Source: CAYFZR01 sp964347835 [NCBI: uncultured archaeon] (GTDB taxonomy: Archaea > CAYFZR01). Taken from it: a DNA stretch of 32,200 nucleotides. Shown here in pieces: positions 21,767-30,427 of this stretch. The stretch is taken from the NCBI GenBank assembly GCA_964347835.1, contig CAYFZR010000043.1, positions 1 to 32,200 of the forward strand, read 5' to 3'. Every line of letters starts with the position of its first letter. The stretch's first letter is position 1. The notes below the pieces were generated by a model. It was not told the origin of the DNA. It saw only the letters and a list, made by a program, of their open reading frames with translations, and made no database searches. The position numbers and the translations under genes were made by a program.

Positions 21767-22654
21767 ATGATATTCGACAGACTTGGTAGACCCATAAGAA
21801 GTTTGAGGGTGAGCTTAACTCAAAGATGCAACCTTAACTGTATATATTGTCACAGGGAAGGCGAATCAGATACTGAAGAAGAAATCGAATTGGAAGACTT
21901 ATTGAAGTTTATGGAATTGGTTAAAGAATACAAAATAATAAAAATGAAGATATCCGGTGGAGAACCTTTATTAAGGGATGATTTGCTCGAATTTATCGCC
22001 GAAAGCAGTAGTATATTTAAAGAAGTTTCCATGACCACTAACGGCACTTTTTTAGAGGATTTAGCATGTGATCTAAAAGAGTGTGGACTATCTAGGGTGA
22101 ATGTCAGTCTTGATACATTGAGAAATGAAATATATGAAAAAATAACGGGAAAAGATATGTTAGACAAGGTTTTAAGAGGCATAGAAGAAGCGGTAAAACA
22201 AGATCTAAATCCTGTTAAGATAAATATGGTGGTAATGTCGCTGAACAAGGATGAAATACCGGATCTCGTATCATTTTCATCTAACAATAACACAATACTC
22301 CAATTAATTGAACTCCTTAAAACAGATGGTAACCAAAAATTCTTCGAAGAAAACTATTCAAACCTCTCTGAAATAGAGGAAAATTTAAAAAAACAGGCAG
22401 AGAAGGTTTATACAAGAAATCTTCATAACAGAAGAAAATATATAATAAATGGCGCAAAAATAGAAGTTGTTCGACCAATGGATAATACAAAGTTTTGTAT
22501 GCATTGTACGAGAATCAGACTAACTTCGGATGGTAAATTAAAGCCTTGTTTGCTTAGAAAAGACAACCTTATAGATATTAGAAACAAAGGTAAAGAAGAA
22601 ATGAGAGAAGCCTTTATTAGAGCAGTAATGCTAAGAGAACCTTATTTTAAATAA
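21767..22654 (+). CDS. moaA: GTP 3',8-cyclase MoaA (radical SAM)
   Basis: A 295-residue MoaA that turns GTP into 3',8-cyclo-7,8-dihydro-GTP using two [4Fe-4S] clusters. The SAM-binding cluster motif CNLNCIYC is at residues 22-29, KISGGEPLLR follows near 65-74, TTNGT near 94-98 and VNVSLDTL near 118-125. The substrate-binding cluster cysteines are in FCMHCTRIRL and the later KPCLLR. The extreme C-terminal Gly-Gly tail known from bacterial MoaA is not visible; the protein ends REPYFK. It is the last gene of the operon, 1 nt after the MobB-like gene, and converges with trxB across 11 nt. Confidence 0.93.
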   Translation: MIFDRLGRPIRSLRVSLTQRCNLNCIYCHREGESDTEEEIELEDLLKFMELVKEYKIIKMKISGGEPLLRDDLLEFIAESSSIFKEVSMTTNGTFLEDLACDLKECGLSRVNVSLDTLRNEIYEKITGKDMLDKVLRGIEEAVKQDLNPVKINMVVMSLNKDEIPDLVSFSSNNNTILQLIELLKTDGNQKFFEENYSNLSEIEENLKKQAEKVYTRNLHNRRKYIINGAKIEVVRPMDNTKFCMHCTRIRLTSDGKLKPCLLRKDNLIDIRNKGKEEMREAFIRAVMLREPYFK

Positions 22655-22665
22655 TTAAAATTTTT

Positions 22666-23580
22666 TTATCTTTTCACCTTTAGGTAATCTCTCACACTAT
22701 AAGCCGCGATGACTCCCTCCCCTACAGCAACAGCGATTTGCCTTACTCCTCCTGTAACGTCTCCACAAGCAAATATTCCCTCAATATTTGTTTTCATCTC
22801 ATTGTCTACCTTTATATATCTCTTTTTACCTATTTCAATCCCTTTTCTGGCAAATAACTCGGTGTTAGGGATGGTTCCCAAGGCAACAAACAATGCCTCA
22901 ACATTCAACTTTGCTTCGCCATTAATTATTAGTCCATCTAGCCTCTGTTCCCCGATTATATCAGTTATGATACCGTTTTTTACAGATATTTTACTGGAGT
23001 TTAGTTTTTCCAATACTTTGTCCTCTGCCGAGACCTCTCCGTCCGCTATCAGGGTGACTGATTTGCAAATATCATCCAAAAATAAGGCTTCTTTTACTGC
23101 ATATTCGTCTTTCCCTACTACAGCGACGTCTTTACCAGCGTACATCTGACCGTCACACGTTGCACAGTAATGTACTCCTTTTCCTACGAGTTCGTCCTCT
23201 TTTTTTATTCCTAACTTCTCTGGCAATTTAATGGGTCTTGCTCCCGTAGCAATTACGATGCATCTCGCTTTGTATTCTTTTTTCTCTGTTCTAACTGTCT
23301 TAATCTCTTCGTCGAGATCAAGGTCTATTACGCTTTCTTTAAATTTTATCTTTGCACCGTTCCTCCTAGTTTGATCAAACATCTTCTTGGTCAATTCTGC
23401 CCCAGTTATACCATCAGGAAATCCAGGATAGTTCTCAACTATTGGTGCAGTCCCTGCCAATCCTCCGGGAACTTCTGCCTCAAGTATCAATACATCTAGG
23501 TTAGATCTTGCAAGATAAAGTCCACATGATAAACCAGCGGGGCCAGCGCCTATGATAATTGCATCAGCGATGTCTTTCAT
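22666..23580 (-). CDS. trxB: Thioredoxin reductase-like flavoprotein, NADPH motifs lost
   Basis: A 304-residue protein with the two-domain thioredoxin reductase fold. The FAD site is GAGPAG (11-16) and ACGDVTGG (271-278), and the redox-active CATC is at C139-C142, all intact. In the second nucleotide-binding domain, the family's GGGxSA(x)E motif reads GKDEYAVKE (156-164), and the basic HRRxxxR stretch that binds the NADPH 2'-phosphate is replaced by ADGEVSAED near 179-187. NADPH is therefore unlikely to be the donor. Known relatives with such losses use other donors, such as the Thermoplasma enzyme and the F420-dependent DFTR of Methanocaldococcus. The gene overlaps map by 4 nt and ends the tsaC-map-trxB operon. 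Confidence 0.85.
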   Translation of the reverse strand: MKDIADAIIIGAGPAGLSCGLYLARSNLDVLILEAEVPGGLAGTAPIVENYPGFPDGITGAELTKKMFDQTRRNGAKIKFKESVIDLDLDEEIKTVRTEKKEYKARCIVIATGARPIKLPEKLGIKKEDELVGKGVHYCATCDGQMYAGKDVAVVGKDEYAVKEALFLDDICKSVTLIADGEVSAEDKVLEKLNSSKISVKNGIITDIIGEQRLDGLIINGEAKLNVEALFVALGTIPNTELFARKGIEIGKKRYIKVDNEMKTNIEGIFACGDVTGGVRQIAVAVGEGVIAAYSVRDYLKVKR

Positions 23581-24470
23581 CTGGTTATCACCTCACATCC
23601 TCCTGATGTAACGATGACGGTGTCCTCTGCCTGTGACACATATCCGCTATCTTTTTCTTTTAGTACACGATAAGGATGTAACGAGCCTATATCAATTAGT
23701 TGCTTTAGGGCGAATTCAAGTTTCCTTTGAGGAACTACTCTCGCTAGCCACCTTTCGGCAAAAGGTAGAGTTTTATAATTTTTCTTTATCTCTGATATTA
23801 TCAATCTTGCCTCTCTTAAACGTATTGGCTTCTCTTTTATCAGCCTGAATATGTATACTCTCTCATCGTCAGTTATTCTTCCCCCTCCAGTGCTGGCAAA
23901 AGGTTCTATCGCAATAACATCTCCCTCTTCTATTATCACGTTGCTCGAGACACCTATGTTTGGTATGGTTTTTCCCGAATGGAGGTTCCATTTTTGCACG
24001 CTGTGTCCTGTCAGATCTATAATGGGTTTTAATCCATAACCTTTTATTGTTTCTTCAATAACACCGCCAATCTCACCCACAGATTTTCCGGGGGAGATTT
24101 CTTTGATGGAATTATTAAGTGCATCTTCAGATGCTTTTATAATGTCGTCTTTTCCTTCACCGACTTTTAAAGTAAAAGCAGTATCTGCTATGAATCCATC
24201 CTTGTGTACGCCTATATCTACCTTCACGTAATCTCCATATTTGAGTACAGTTTCGTCTCTAGCGGGTGGAGAATAATGGGCTGCGATCTCATTTATGGAA
24301 ATGTTGCATGGAAAGGCTGGTCTCCCACCTGACTTAATTATCTCATTCTCCACAAACTCAGCAATATCTAAAAGTTTCGCACCTTCTTTTAACATCTCCT
24401 TTGTAATTTCTCTTACATGAGACGCAATTTTCCCCGCCTCTCTATAATTTTGAATTTCTTGTTCTATCAT
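23577..24470 (-). CDS. map: Methionine aminopeptidase type II
   Basis: A 297-residue archaeal type II methionine aminopeptidase, which removes N-terminal Met from nascent proteins. Metal ligands are visible as D85 (VKVDIG), D96 (FIADTA), H156 (LTGHS), E189 (AIEP) and E282 (AEDTV), with the substrate-contacting histidine H65 (AAHYSP). The type II helical insertion lies between H156 and E282 (RLIISEIKKNYKTLPFAERWLAR). Length is normal. It overlaps tsaC upstream and trxB downstream by 4 nt each, indicating tight translational coupling. Confidence 0.95.
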   Translation of the reverse strand: MIEQEIQNYREAGKIASHVREITKEMLKEGAKLLDIAEFVENEIIKSGGRPAFPCNISINEIAAHYSPPARDETVLKYGDYVKVDIGVHKDGFIADTAFTLKVGEGKDDIIKASEDALNNSIKEISPGKSVGEIGGVIEETIKGYGLKPIIDLTGHSVQKWNLHSGKTIPNIGVSSNVIIEEGDVIAIEPFASTGGGRITDDERVYIFRLIKEKPIRLREARLIISEIKKNYKTLPFAERWLARVVPQRKLEFALKQLIDIGSLHPYRVLKEKDSGYVSQAEDTVIVTSGGCEVITR

Positions 24471-25078
24471 TCACTTCTCTCCATCACTTCCAGCAATTTT
24501 TCAATCCCTTTTCCTTTTCTAACTATCTTTGGCTCTTTTGCAGAGAAATCAATCACGGTAGACGGTTTACTTTGAAGTATTCCCATGTCTAATATGAGAT
24601 CCACGTCCTTATTAAATATTTTTTCAATCCTCGTTGGATCGGTATATTCGTTTCCTCCAGATATGTTTGCGCTGGTAGATGTGATCGGCTCATCTACTCT
24701 ATCTATCAATTTTTTACACAAAAGGCTGTCTGGAATCCTAATACCAATCAAAGGAGACCCAATTGTAAGTATATCCGGAACTACAGGCTTTTTTCTAACC
24801 AAAAAAGTATAAGGTCCGGGTAAAAGATCCAAGAACTGCTTGGGTAAATTCATATCTGCGTAGTTCCTTGCCATTTCAATAGAACTTACTGCAATTGAAA
24901 CGGGTTTATGCCTCTTTTTTACTTTGTAAATGTTTCTTACACACTCCTCATCTAAGGCTAGTGCACCTAGACCGTATACCGTATCTGTGGGATAAACAAC
25001 TATCCTTTTTTTCTTTATAATATTGAGGGCTTCAGATATAACCTTATCAACGCCTTCCTTAGAAACACTTAGTCGCAT
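24467..25078 (-). CDS. tsaC: L-threonylcarbamoyladenylate synthase (TsaC/Sua5)
   Basis: A 203-residue YrdC-domain protein that makes threonylcarbamoyl-AMP for t6A37 of ANN-decoding tRNAs, such as the tRNA-Asn at the end of this window. Conserved segments are VVYPTDTVYGLGALA (about 26-40), KKRHKPVSIAVSS (about 52-64), LPGPYTFLV, GIRIPD and the nucleotide-binding STSANISG (about 135-142). The extra Sua5 C-terminal domain is missing, so it is the short TsaC form. ATG at 25078 has AAGGTG 5 nt upstream. It is first in the tsaC-map-trxB operon and divergent from the Tfx gene across 39 nt. Confidence 0.93.
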   Translation of the reverse strand: MRLSVSKEGVDKVISEALNIIKKKRIVVYPTDTVYGLGALALDEECVRNIYKVKKRHKPVSIAVSSIEMARNYADMNLPKQFLDLLPGPYTFLVRKKPVVPDILTIGSPLIGIRIPDSLLCKKLIDRVDEPITSTSANISGGNEYTDPTRIEKIFNKDVDLILDMGILQSKPSTVIDFSAKEPKIVRKGKGIEKLLEVMERSE

Positions 25079-25117
25079 ACGAACACCTTTTTATTTATTG
25101 AACATATACCTTTCATC

Positions 25118-25546
25118 ATGAAAGAAACCTTCCTAACAGATAAGCAAATTAAAATCCTGGAACTGAGAAATAAGAAATATACTCAGTCCGAAATTGCTGA
25201 ATTTATAGGAACAAGCGTAGCAAATGTGAGCATACTCGAAAAAAGGGCAAAAGAAAATATCCGTAAAGCACAGAGGACAGTAGAGTTGTACCAACTCTTA
25301 TTATGTCCATCGAGAATTACCATAAATGCTAATACAGATCTATTCGAAATTCCCAATAAGGTTTATGAGTTAGCCAACTCCATGGGAATTAAGATCTCGT
25401 TAGATTCTCCAAGTATAATCGAGAATATAAATATAAAGGGTCTTGCAAAGGGTAGAAAGGTTAAAAGGAACTTTTTAATAGGTTTAAGAAGCGATGGTGG
25501 ATTAGAAATATTTGAGGTTGAATCAGATGAGGTTAATAGCCTATAA
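25118..25546 (+). CDS. Tfx-family transcription regulator
   Basis: A 142-residue protein with an N-terminal helix-turn-helix (FLTDKQIKILELRNKKYTQSEIAEFIGTSVANVSILEKRAKENI, about 5-49) of the sigma-70 region 4/LuxR-like type. It is followed by a Tfx C-terminal domain (VELYQLLLCPSRITINANTDLFEIPNKVY). Tfx of Methanothermobacter binds near the molybdenum formylmethanofuran dehydrogenase operon, so its position 2.5 kb from a Mo/W cofactor operon is suggestive. The target here is inferred only. It overlaps the next gene by 20 nt and heads a long plus-strand gene series. Confidence 0.85.
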   Translation: MKETFLTDKQIKILELRNKKYTQSEIAEFIGTSVANVSILEKRAKENIRKAQRTVELYQLLLCPSRITINANTDLFEIPNKVYELANSMGIKISLDSPSIIENINIKGLAKGRKVKRNFLIGLRSDGGLEIFEVESDEVNSL

Positions 25547-26153
25547 ACTACCAATCTCTCTTATCGTAAATGGCAGGTTTATCAGATCGGGGGATCAAAT
25601 GGAGCCAAGTTATGTAACAACTGATATTGGATTGAATGTATCTAGAGTTAGAGTTCTTGGCACTGTAATTTACAAATACGTTGGCGAAAACTTTAACTTC
25701 ATCAGAGTAGACGATGGCACGGCAACGGTAAGGGTTTTTGCCTACGAAGATCCCATATTGGAGAAAGTAAACGTAAGCGATTTGATAGAAGTTGTTGGAA
25801 GATTAAGGGAGCGAGAGGAGGAGATATACATAACACCAGAAACAGTTACGATACTAAAGGATTCTAACTGGGAAACTTTGAGACTACTGGAATATGCAAA
25901 ATTCTTAGGTACGTACAAAGTAGAAAAGGTATCCGAAGACGCTTTCGATACAGAATTCGAGGAGTGGATTCTGGACGATAAAGATGAAATTCTCGCTTTA
26001 ATAGACATAATGGATCTTGGAAAAGGTGTAAAATTTGAAGAACTCATGGAAGAAATAGATATATCAAAAGAGGAATTAAACAATTTATTGAAAGAATTAG
26101 AGAAGGAAAACTGGATAAAAAGAGAAGATGATATAATAAAAAGATTAAAATAA
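25527..26153 (+). CDS. RPA-like OB-fold/winged-helix protein
   Basis: A 208-residue protein with an N-terminal OB-fold (about 24-105: SRVRVLGTVIYKYVGENFNFIRVDDGTATVRVFAYE...LIEVVGRLREREEEIYITPETV). A helical linker and a C-terminal winged-helix-like tail (FEELMEEIDISKEELNNLLKELEKENWIKREDDII) follow. That order mirrors RPA32 and the archaeal RPA-associated proteins (COG3390). It probably binds single-stranded DNA or RPA. ATG at 25527 is chosen over an upstream TTG because GAGGTTGA lies at the right distance. It overlaps the Tfx gene by 20 nt. Confidence 0.75.
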   Translation: MRLIAYKLPISLIVNGRFIRSGDQMEPSYVTTDIGLNVSRVRVLGTVIYKYVGENFNFIRVDDGTATVRVFAYEDPILEKVNVSDLIEVVGRLREREEEIYITPETVTILKDSNWETLRLLEYAKFLGTYKVEKVSEDAFDTEFEEWILDDKDEILALIDIMDLGKGVKFEELMEEIDISKEELNNLLKELEKENWIKREDDIIKRLK

Positions 26154-26192
26154 ATAGAATAGAATAACAAAAAAGATAAAGGAGAGCAGAGT

Positions 26193-26603
26193 TTGAAATC
26201 AGATTATGAAGCATTGCTGAAAAAAGCAAGGAGCGAATTGCCAGAAAAGGTATTTGAACAGAAAAGGTTCGTTATTCCAGAGCCAGAGTTGGATATAGAG
26301 GGTAACAAGACTATTTTAAGAAACTTCAAGGATATATCCCAAGCTATATCAAGGGACTCAAACCATTTGATGAAATTCCTGCTAAGGGAATTTGGTACAT
26401 CTGGAAACATTGAAGGTGTCAGAGCAGTATTTCAAGGAAAATTTTTCCCCGATGTTGTACGTGAAAAAATAAATAGATACATAAACGAGTTCGTATTTTG
26501 CTTGGAATGCAAAAAACCTGATACTCACATAGAAAAGAAAGGAAGGCAAAATATACTGAGATGTGACGCCTGTGGAGCAAGACACCCTGTCAGATCCTTG
26601 TGA
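26193..26603 (+). CDS. eif2b: Translation initiation factor aIF2 subunit beta
   Basis: A 136-residue aIF2-beta, the subunit that joins gamma and alpha in delivering initiator tRNA to the small ribosomal subunit. The N-terminal helix precedes an alpha/beta core (RFVIPEPELDIEGNKTILRNF, HLMKFLLREFGTSGNIEG), and the C-terminal zinc ribbon has CLEC and CDAC (about residues 108-111 and 125-128). Length is typical. The start is TTG at 26193, with AAAGGAGAG just upstream; no ATG is available. The 3' end overlaps the next ORF by up to 41 nt. Confidence 0.95.
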   Translation: MKSDYEALLKKARSELPEKVFEQKRFVIPEPELDIEGNKTILRNFKDISQAISRDSNHLMKFLLREFGTSGNIEGVRAVFQGKFFPDVVREKINRYINEFVFCLECKKPDTHIEKKGRQNILRCDACGARHPVRSL

Positions 26604-26898
26604 AGAGTTCTACATTAGAGTGGTGCGAGTAAAGGGAGAAACTCTCGTTGCGATTTGTGACGAAAATATTCTGGGCAAGAAATTCTCTGAAGGAGAATTG
26701 AAAATTTGGGTGAACCCTGCCTTTTATGGCAAAAAATTGGTATCAGCAAAGGAAGCCATAGAAACACTGTCTAGCGCCTCGATAGGGAACATAGTAGGCA
26801 AAAATATTGTAAGGCACGCAATATTGGCTGGACTCATACTCGCTGAGAATGTAATAGAAATAGAAGGAGTCCCCCATGCACAAATACTCTGTTTATGA
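26563..26898 (+). CDS. DUF424 family protein
   Basis: An archaeal DUF424-type protein (up to 111 aa), usually encoded beside aIF2-beta and Nmd3 as here; its function is unknown. Family features are FYIRVVRVKGETLVAICDENILGKKF near the start, IWVNPAFYGKK, ASIGNIVGKNIVRHAILAGLI and the IEGVPHAQIL end. The start is uncertain: GTG at 26563 or 26572 would lie inside aIF2-beta, while the family core begins only at about 26605. A CTG at 26587 is a further possibility. The GAGATGTGA around 26558 is a weak Shine-Dalgarno for the 26572 start. Confidence 0.82.
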   Translation: MTPVEQDTLSDPCEEFYIRVVRVKGETLVAICDENILGKKFSEGELKIWVNPAFYGKKLVSAKEAIETLSSASIGNIVGKNIVRHAILAGLILAENVIEIEGVPHAQILCL

Positions 26899-26901
26899 AG
26901 A

Positions 26902-27930
26902 ATGTTTTGCGTAAAATGTGGAAAAAAGACAAAAGATATTATAGATGGATTATGTGTAAATTGCTTTTCCAAAACGGATATTTTAAAGATTAAACCTATA
27001 AAAATTAAAGTATGCAAAAACTGCGGAGCATTCTGGCACCGCGGGACATGGAAAGATATTGAACTCGATGATTTTCTCAATGAAATTATATATGAAAATT
27101 TGACCATTAAGGGAGAATTAAACCTTAAGATTCAAAACATAGATTCAGATTTTGGTCACGAAGAAAAAGAATTACCAATCCGTATACATGGTAAAATTGG
27201 TCTTTTAGATAGCCAAAAACAATCTGACATTACCTATAGGGACTCTTTCAATTTAGAATGGAAATTTTGCGATAGATGTATGAAGATAAAGGGCAAGAAA
27301 GTAGAGGCTACTTTGCAAATAAGATCTAAAAGAAAATTCGACGGAGATCGAGCAGAGATTATAGAGAAAGTATCAAAAGAAGCGGAAAAGATAGGTGAGA
27401 AAAACAGAATGGCTTTTATAATAGATATCAAAGAACTAAAAGAGGGGATTGACATTGAATTTTCATCAAAAAAGGTAGCGAGACAAATTGCTGGTTCTTT
27501 GAAAAAACAGTACGGCGGATACTTGAAAGAGAGCTCCAAACTCGTTGGAATAGATAGAATGAGCAGTAAAAGAATATTTAAGAGTTTTATCTCGTTGAGA
27601 TTACCAAAATACCGTGTTGGAGATATTTTACTCGCAAAAGAAGACGTATTTAAGGTGACCTCAATAGGAGGTGATGGCATATCTCTTTACGATATCCTTC
27701 ATAAAAAGAAAGTGAAATACCCGTGGAATAGATTTGAAAAGATGAATTTTAAACCCTTTAAAAATATCAAAAAATGTGTCGTTACGGCTATCGCACCTAC
27801 AAAAATTTACGTGATGGACGAAGATTATAAAACGATTGAATTGTCAAAAGAAGAGGAATTTGCTGTAGGTGAGAAGGCTAAACTTCTAAACTTGAAAGAT
27901 CGGATAATACTGATTAAAAATGAAAAATAA
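26902..27930 (+). CDS. nmd3: Nmd3 homologue, large-subunit ribosome factor
   Basis: A 342-residue archaeal Nmd3-like protein. The N-terminus has two zinc fingers (CVKC and CVNC, then CKNCGAFW and later CDRC), followed by the charged ISGylation-like/OB-type body (KRKFDGDRAEIIEKVSKEAEKI; FSSKKVARQIAGSL; YRVGDILLAKEDVFKV). In eukaryotes Nmd3 is the 60S export adaptor; archaea use it in large-subunit maturation or subunit joining (inference). It begins 3 nt after the DUF424 stop and overlaps the next gene by 11 nt. Confidence 0.9.
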   Translation: MFCVKCGKKTKDIIDGLCVNCFSKTDILKIKPIKIKVCKNCGAFWHRGTWKDIELDDFLNEIIYENLTIKGELNLKIQNIDSDFGHEEKELPIRIHGKIGLLDSQKQSDITYRDSFNLEWKFCDRCMKIKGKKVEATLQIRSKRKFDGDRAEIIEKVSKEAEKIGEKNRMAFIIDIKELKEGIDIEFSSKKVARQIAGSLKKQYGGYLKESSKLVGIDRMSSKRIFKSFISLRLPKYRVGDILLAKEDVFKVTSIGGDGISLYDILHKKKVKYPWNRFEKMNFKPFKNIKKCVVTAIAPTKIYVMDEDYKTIELSKEEEFAVGEKAKLLNLKDRIILIKNEK

Positions 27931-28795
27931 AACATCCCCAACCAAAAGAATATTACAAGAAATGTTGAAGAATGAATTGAGAGAAGAAGAGTTAGAAGAA
28001 ATGCCGAGTGGATGGGATCAAATAGGTCATGTCTTGATTGTGAATTTCAAAGATACTTTATCTATGGAGACAATGCAAAAGATAGCAGAGGCTTTATTGT
28101 CCCTTAATCCAAGAGCAAGAACAGTTCTTAAAAAAGGTTCTATCAAAGGCCAGTACAGATTACCTGAATTCAAATTCCTGGCAGGTGATAAGAATACTGA
28201 GACAATTCATAAGGAAAATAAGTGTATCTTCAAACTTAATCCTTTAAAAACGATGTTTTCAGCGGGAAACAAGGGAGAAAGAGTGAGGATGGCAAAATTA
28301 AAATGCGAAGGAGAAACTGTAGTCGATATGTTTGCTGGAATAGGTCAGTTTTCTATACCAATGGCAGTTCATGGAAATCCTGAGCATATATATTCCATAG
28401 AGATAAATCCAGTTGCATATGAGTATTTATGTGAGAATATTATTTTAAACAATGTAAATGATAAAATCACGCCGATTCTTGGAGATTCTCGTTTAGTAAC
28501 TCCGAAAGGAGTGGCGGATAGAGTAGTGATGGGACTGGTTGGGATGACGAGAAACTACATTTCAAATGCATTAGATTCTTTTAAAAAAAGAGGTATTTTG
28601 CATTATCATGAGATCGTTAATGTCAAGAAGGGATTCAATTTAGAGGTGGAGCGTGTTGAGAAAATTGCGGATGAGAAAGACTTTCAAGTTACGCCATTAT
28701 TGAAAAGGATAGTTAAACATTTCTCGCCAAATATAGATCACATTGTAATAGATTTTTTAGTTGAGCAAAAAAAAGATAAATCTGTTCCTTTCTGA
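27920..28795 (+). CDS. Trm5/Taw2-family tRNA-modifying enzyme
   Basis: A 291-residue class I SAM-fold enzyme of the Trm5/TYW2 group. After a D2-like domain (about 1-95) come KLNPLKTMFSAGNKGERVRM, motif I VVDMFAGIGQFSIPMA (about 133-148), IYSIEINPVAYEYL (motif II) and ADRVVMGLVGMTRNYISNAL where Trm5 has its NLP motif. The MGLVG sequence favours Taw2, which transfers the aminocarboxypropyl group of SAM to tRNA-Phe G37 derivatives in wyosine synthesis, over the m1G methyltransferase Trm5. No bulky D1 domain is present. The gene overlaps nmd3 by 11 nt. Confidence 0.8.
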   Translation: MKNKTSPTKRILQEMLKNELREEELEEMPSGWDQIGHVLIVNFKDTLSMETMQKIAEALLSLNPRARTVLKKGSIKGQYRLPEFKFLAGDKNTETIHKENKCIFKLNPLKTMFSAGNKGERVRMAKLKCEGETVVDMFAGIGQFSIPMAVHGNPEHIYSIEINPVAYEYLCENIILNNVNDKITPILGDSRLVTPKGVADRVVMGLVGMTRNYISNALDSFKKRGILHYHEIVNVKKGFNLEVERVEKIADEKDFQVTPLLKRIVKHFSPNIDHIVIDFLVEQKKDKSVPF

Positions 28796-28808
28796 TAATT
28801 AGTGGTGA

Positions 28809-30419
28809 ATGCCAACAATGCGGAAAAAAGAGAGAATTTACAATATCATAAACAAGGGGGAAAGAGAAAATATCGAGTTCAAAGAGTACTTGACAGAAGC
28901 AACACATCTTAAAGGACCTAGAAGGGAGAATCTTGCGTGTCAGATGAAATATAGACTAGAAAACGGAAATGGAACAGCTATATATTTCATTGGAATAAAC
29001 GATGACGGAGACATCGTTGGTATCTCTGAAAGAAGGTTTGAAGAAACTTTAGAGGTTATAAAAAACATTTCTTTTGAGATAGGCGCTAGTATTTCAAAGG
29101 TTGAGAAAATAAAGATTAATGGTAAATGGGTAGGCGAGATTTTATTAGAGAAAAGGCCCAGAGAAATACCCTATGAACACGTACTCATTGGTACAGCAGG
29201 CCACGTAGACCACGGTAAGTCCACTTTGATAGGCACCGTCATAACTGGAGAATTAGATGATGGAGCGGGAAAAACGAGAAATTACCTTGATCTACTACCT
29301 CACGAAATAATGCGGGGCCTTTCTGCAGAATTATCATTTGCTGTATTTGGTTTTAAGGATTCAATTCCTATGAAATTAAAGAATCCTCTAAACAGGAATG
29401 AAAAGGCTAAACTTGTTGAAAATGCTCAAAAATTGATTTCATTTGTCGATACCGTAGGACACGAACCTTGGCTAAGAACTACTATTCGGGGCATAGTTGG
29501 TCAGCACCTAGACTACGGTTTGTTGGTTGTGGCAGCAAATCATGGTGTAACTCACGTAACCAAAGAGCATCTTGGAATTTTGCTCGCAATGGATCTTCCG
29601 GCTATAATAGCTCTCACAAAGATAGATATGGTAGATGAGGAGAAAATTAAAAAAGTAGAGGATGAGGTTTCGAGGACACTGAAAATGGTGGGTAAGATAC
29701 CCTTCAAACTAAAAAACAGCCCTGATTTTAATAATATCCTTAAACCTCTTTCTGATGGTCATTTAGTTCCTATTGTGAGGACTTCTGCGTTAACGGGAGA
29801 AGGTCTCGAAATAATTGAGAAACTATTCGCTATGCTCCCCAAGAGAAAGTCTATTGAGGACATGAGAAAACCGTTCTTGATGTATATTGATAAAATATAC
29901 AAGGTATCTGGAGTAGGTCCTGTTGTTAGTGGAACAATAAGACACGGAAACGTAAAAAAAGGTCAAGGAGTATTAATAGGTCCAGATAGCGACGGATCGT
30001 TCCTTAAGGCTAGGGTTTCCTCCGTAGAGATGCACCATTGCTCCCTTGAAAGAGCGAATGCTGGTGATATAGTTGGACTCGCCTTGAAAGGAGTAGATGT
30101 GGACTTCTACAGAAGAGGCATGGTGGTATGTGACGAAAACTTCGAGCCGAAACCAGTTAAAAGTTTTAAGGCAGATGTAGTCGTTTTAAACCATCCTACC
30201 AAGATAGGTAAAGGCTATGAGCCTGTATTGCACATTGAGACAATATCAGAGGCCGTTATTATGGATCCAGTTTCAAAGGAATACCTTGCTTCGGGAGAGA
30301 GCGGAGAAGTAAAGATGAGATTCAAATTCAGACCTTACCATATTCAAGAAGGACAAAAACTAATATTCAGAGAGGGGAGAAGCCGAGGAATTGGATCGGT
30401 TACAGGTATACTTGATTAA
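28809..30419 (+). CDS. GTPBP1-like translational GTPase
   Basis: A 536-residue EF-Tu-like GTPase of the archaeal GTPBP1/GTPBP2 group (COG5258). An N-terminal 120-residue domain (ENIEFKEYLTEATHLKGP, AIYFIGINDDGDIVGI) precedes the G domain: G1 GHVDHGKST (131-139), G2 region GLSAELSFAVFGF, G3 DTVGHEPW (214-221; EF-Tu has DTPGHE), G4 TKID (270-273) and G5 TSALTG. Two beta-barrel domains follow (KVSGVGPVVSGTIRHGNVKKG; FRPYHIQEGQ). Eukaryotic GTPBP1 helps resolve ribosome stalls and mRNA decay; the archaeal role is open. ATG at 28809 has GGTGA upstream. Confidence 0.88.
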   Translation: MPTMRKKERIYNIINKGERENIEFKEYLTEATHLKGPRRENLACQMKYRLENGNGTAIYFIGINDDGDIVGISERRFEETLEVIKNISFEIGASISKVEKIKINGKWVGEILLEKRPREIPYEHVLIGTAGHVDHGKSTLIGTVITGELDDGAGKTRNYLDLLPHEIMRGLSAELSFAVFGFKDSIPMKLKNPLNRNEKAKLVENAQKLISFVDTVGHEPWLRTTIRGIVGQHLDYGLLVVAANHGVTHVTKEHLGILLAMDLPAIIALTKIDMVDEEKIKKVEDEVSRTLKMVGKIPFKLKNSPDFNNILKPLSDGHLVPIVRTSALTGEGLEIIEKLFAMLPKRKSIEDMRKPFLMYIDKIYKVSGVGPVVSGTIRHGNVKKGQGVLIGPDSDGSFLKARVSSVEMHHCSLERANAGDIVGLALKGVDVDFYRRGMVVCDENFEPKPVKSFKADVVVLNHPTKIGKGYEPVLHIETISEAVIMDPVSKEYLASGESGEVKMRFKFRPYHIQEGQKLIFREGRSRGIGSVTGILD

Positions 30420-30427
30420 GGATAGCG

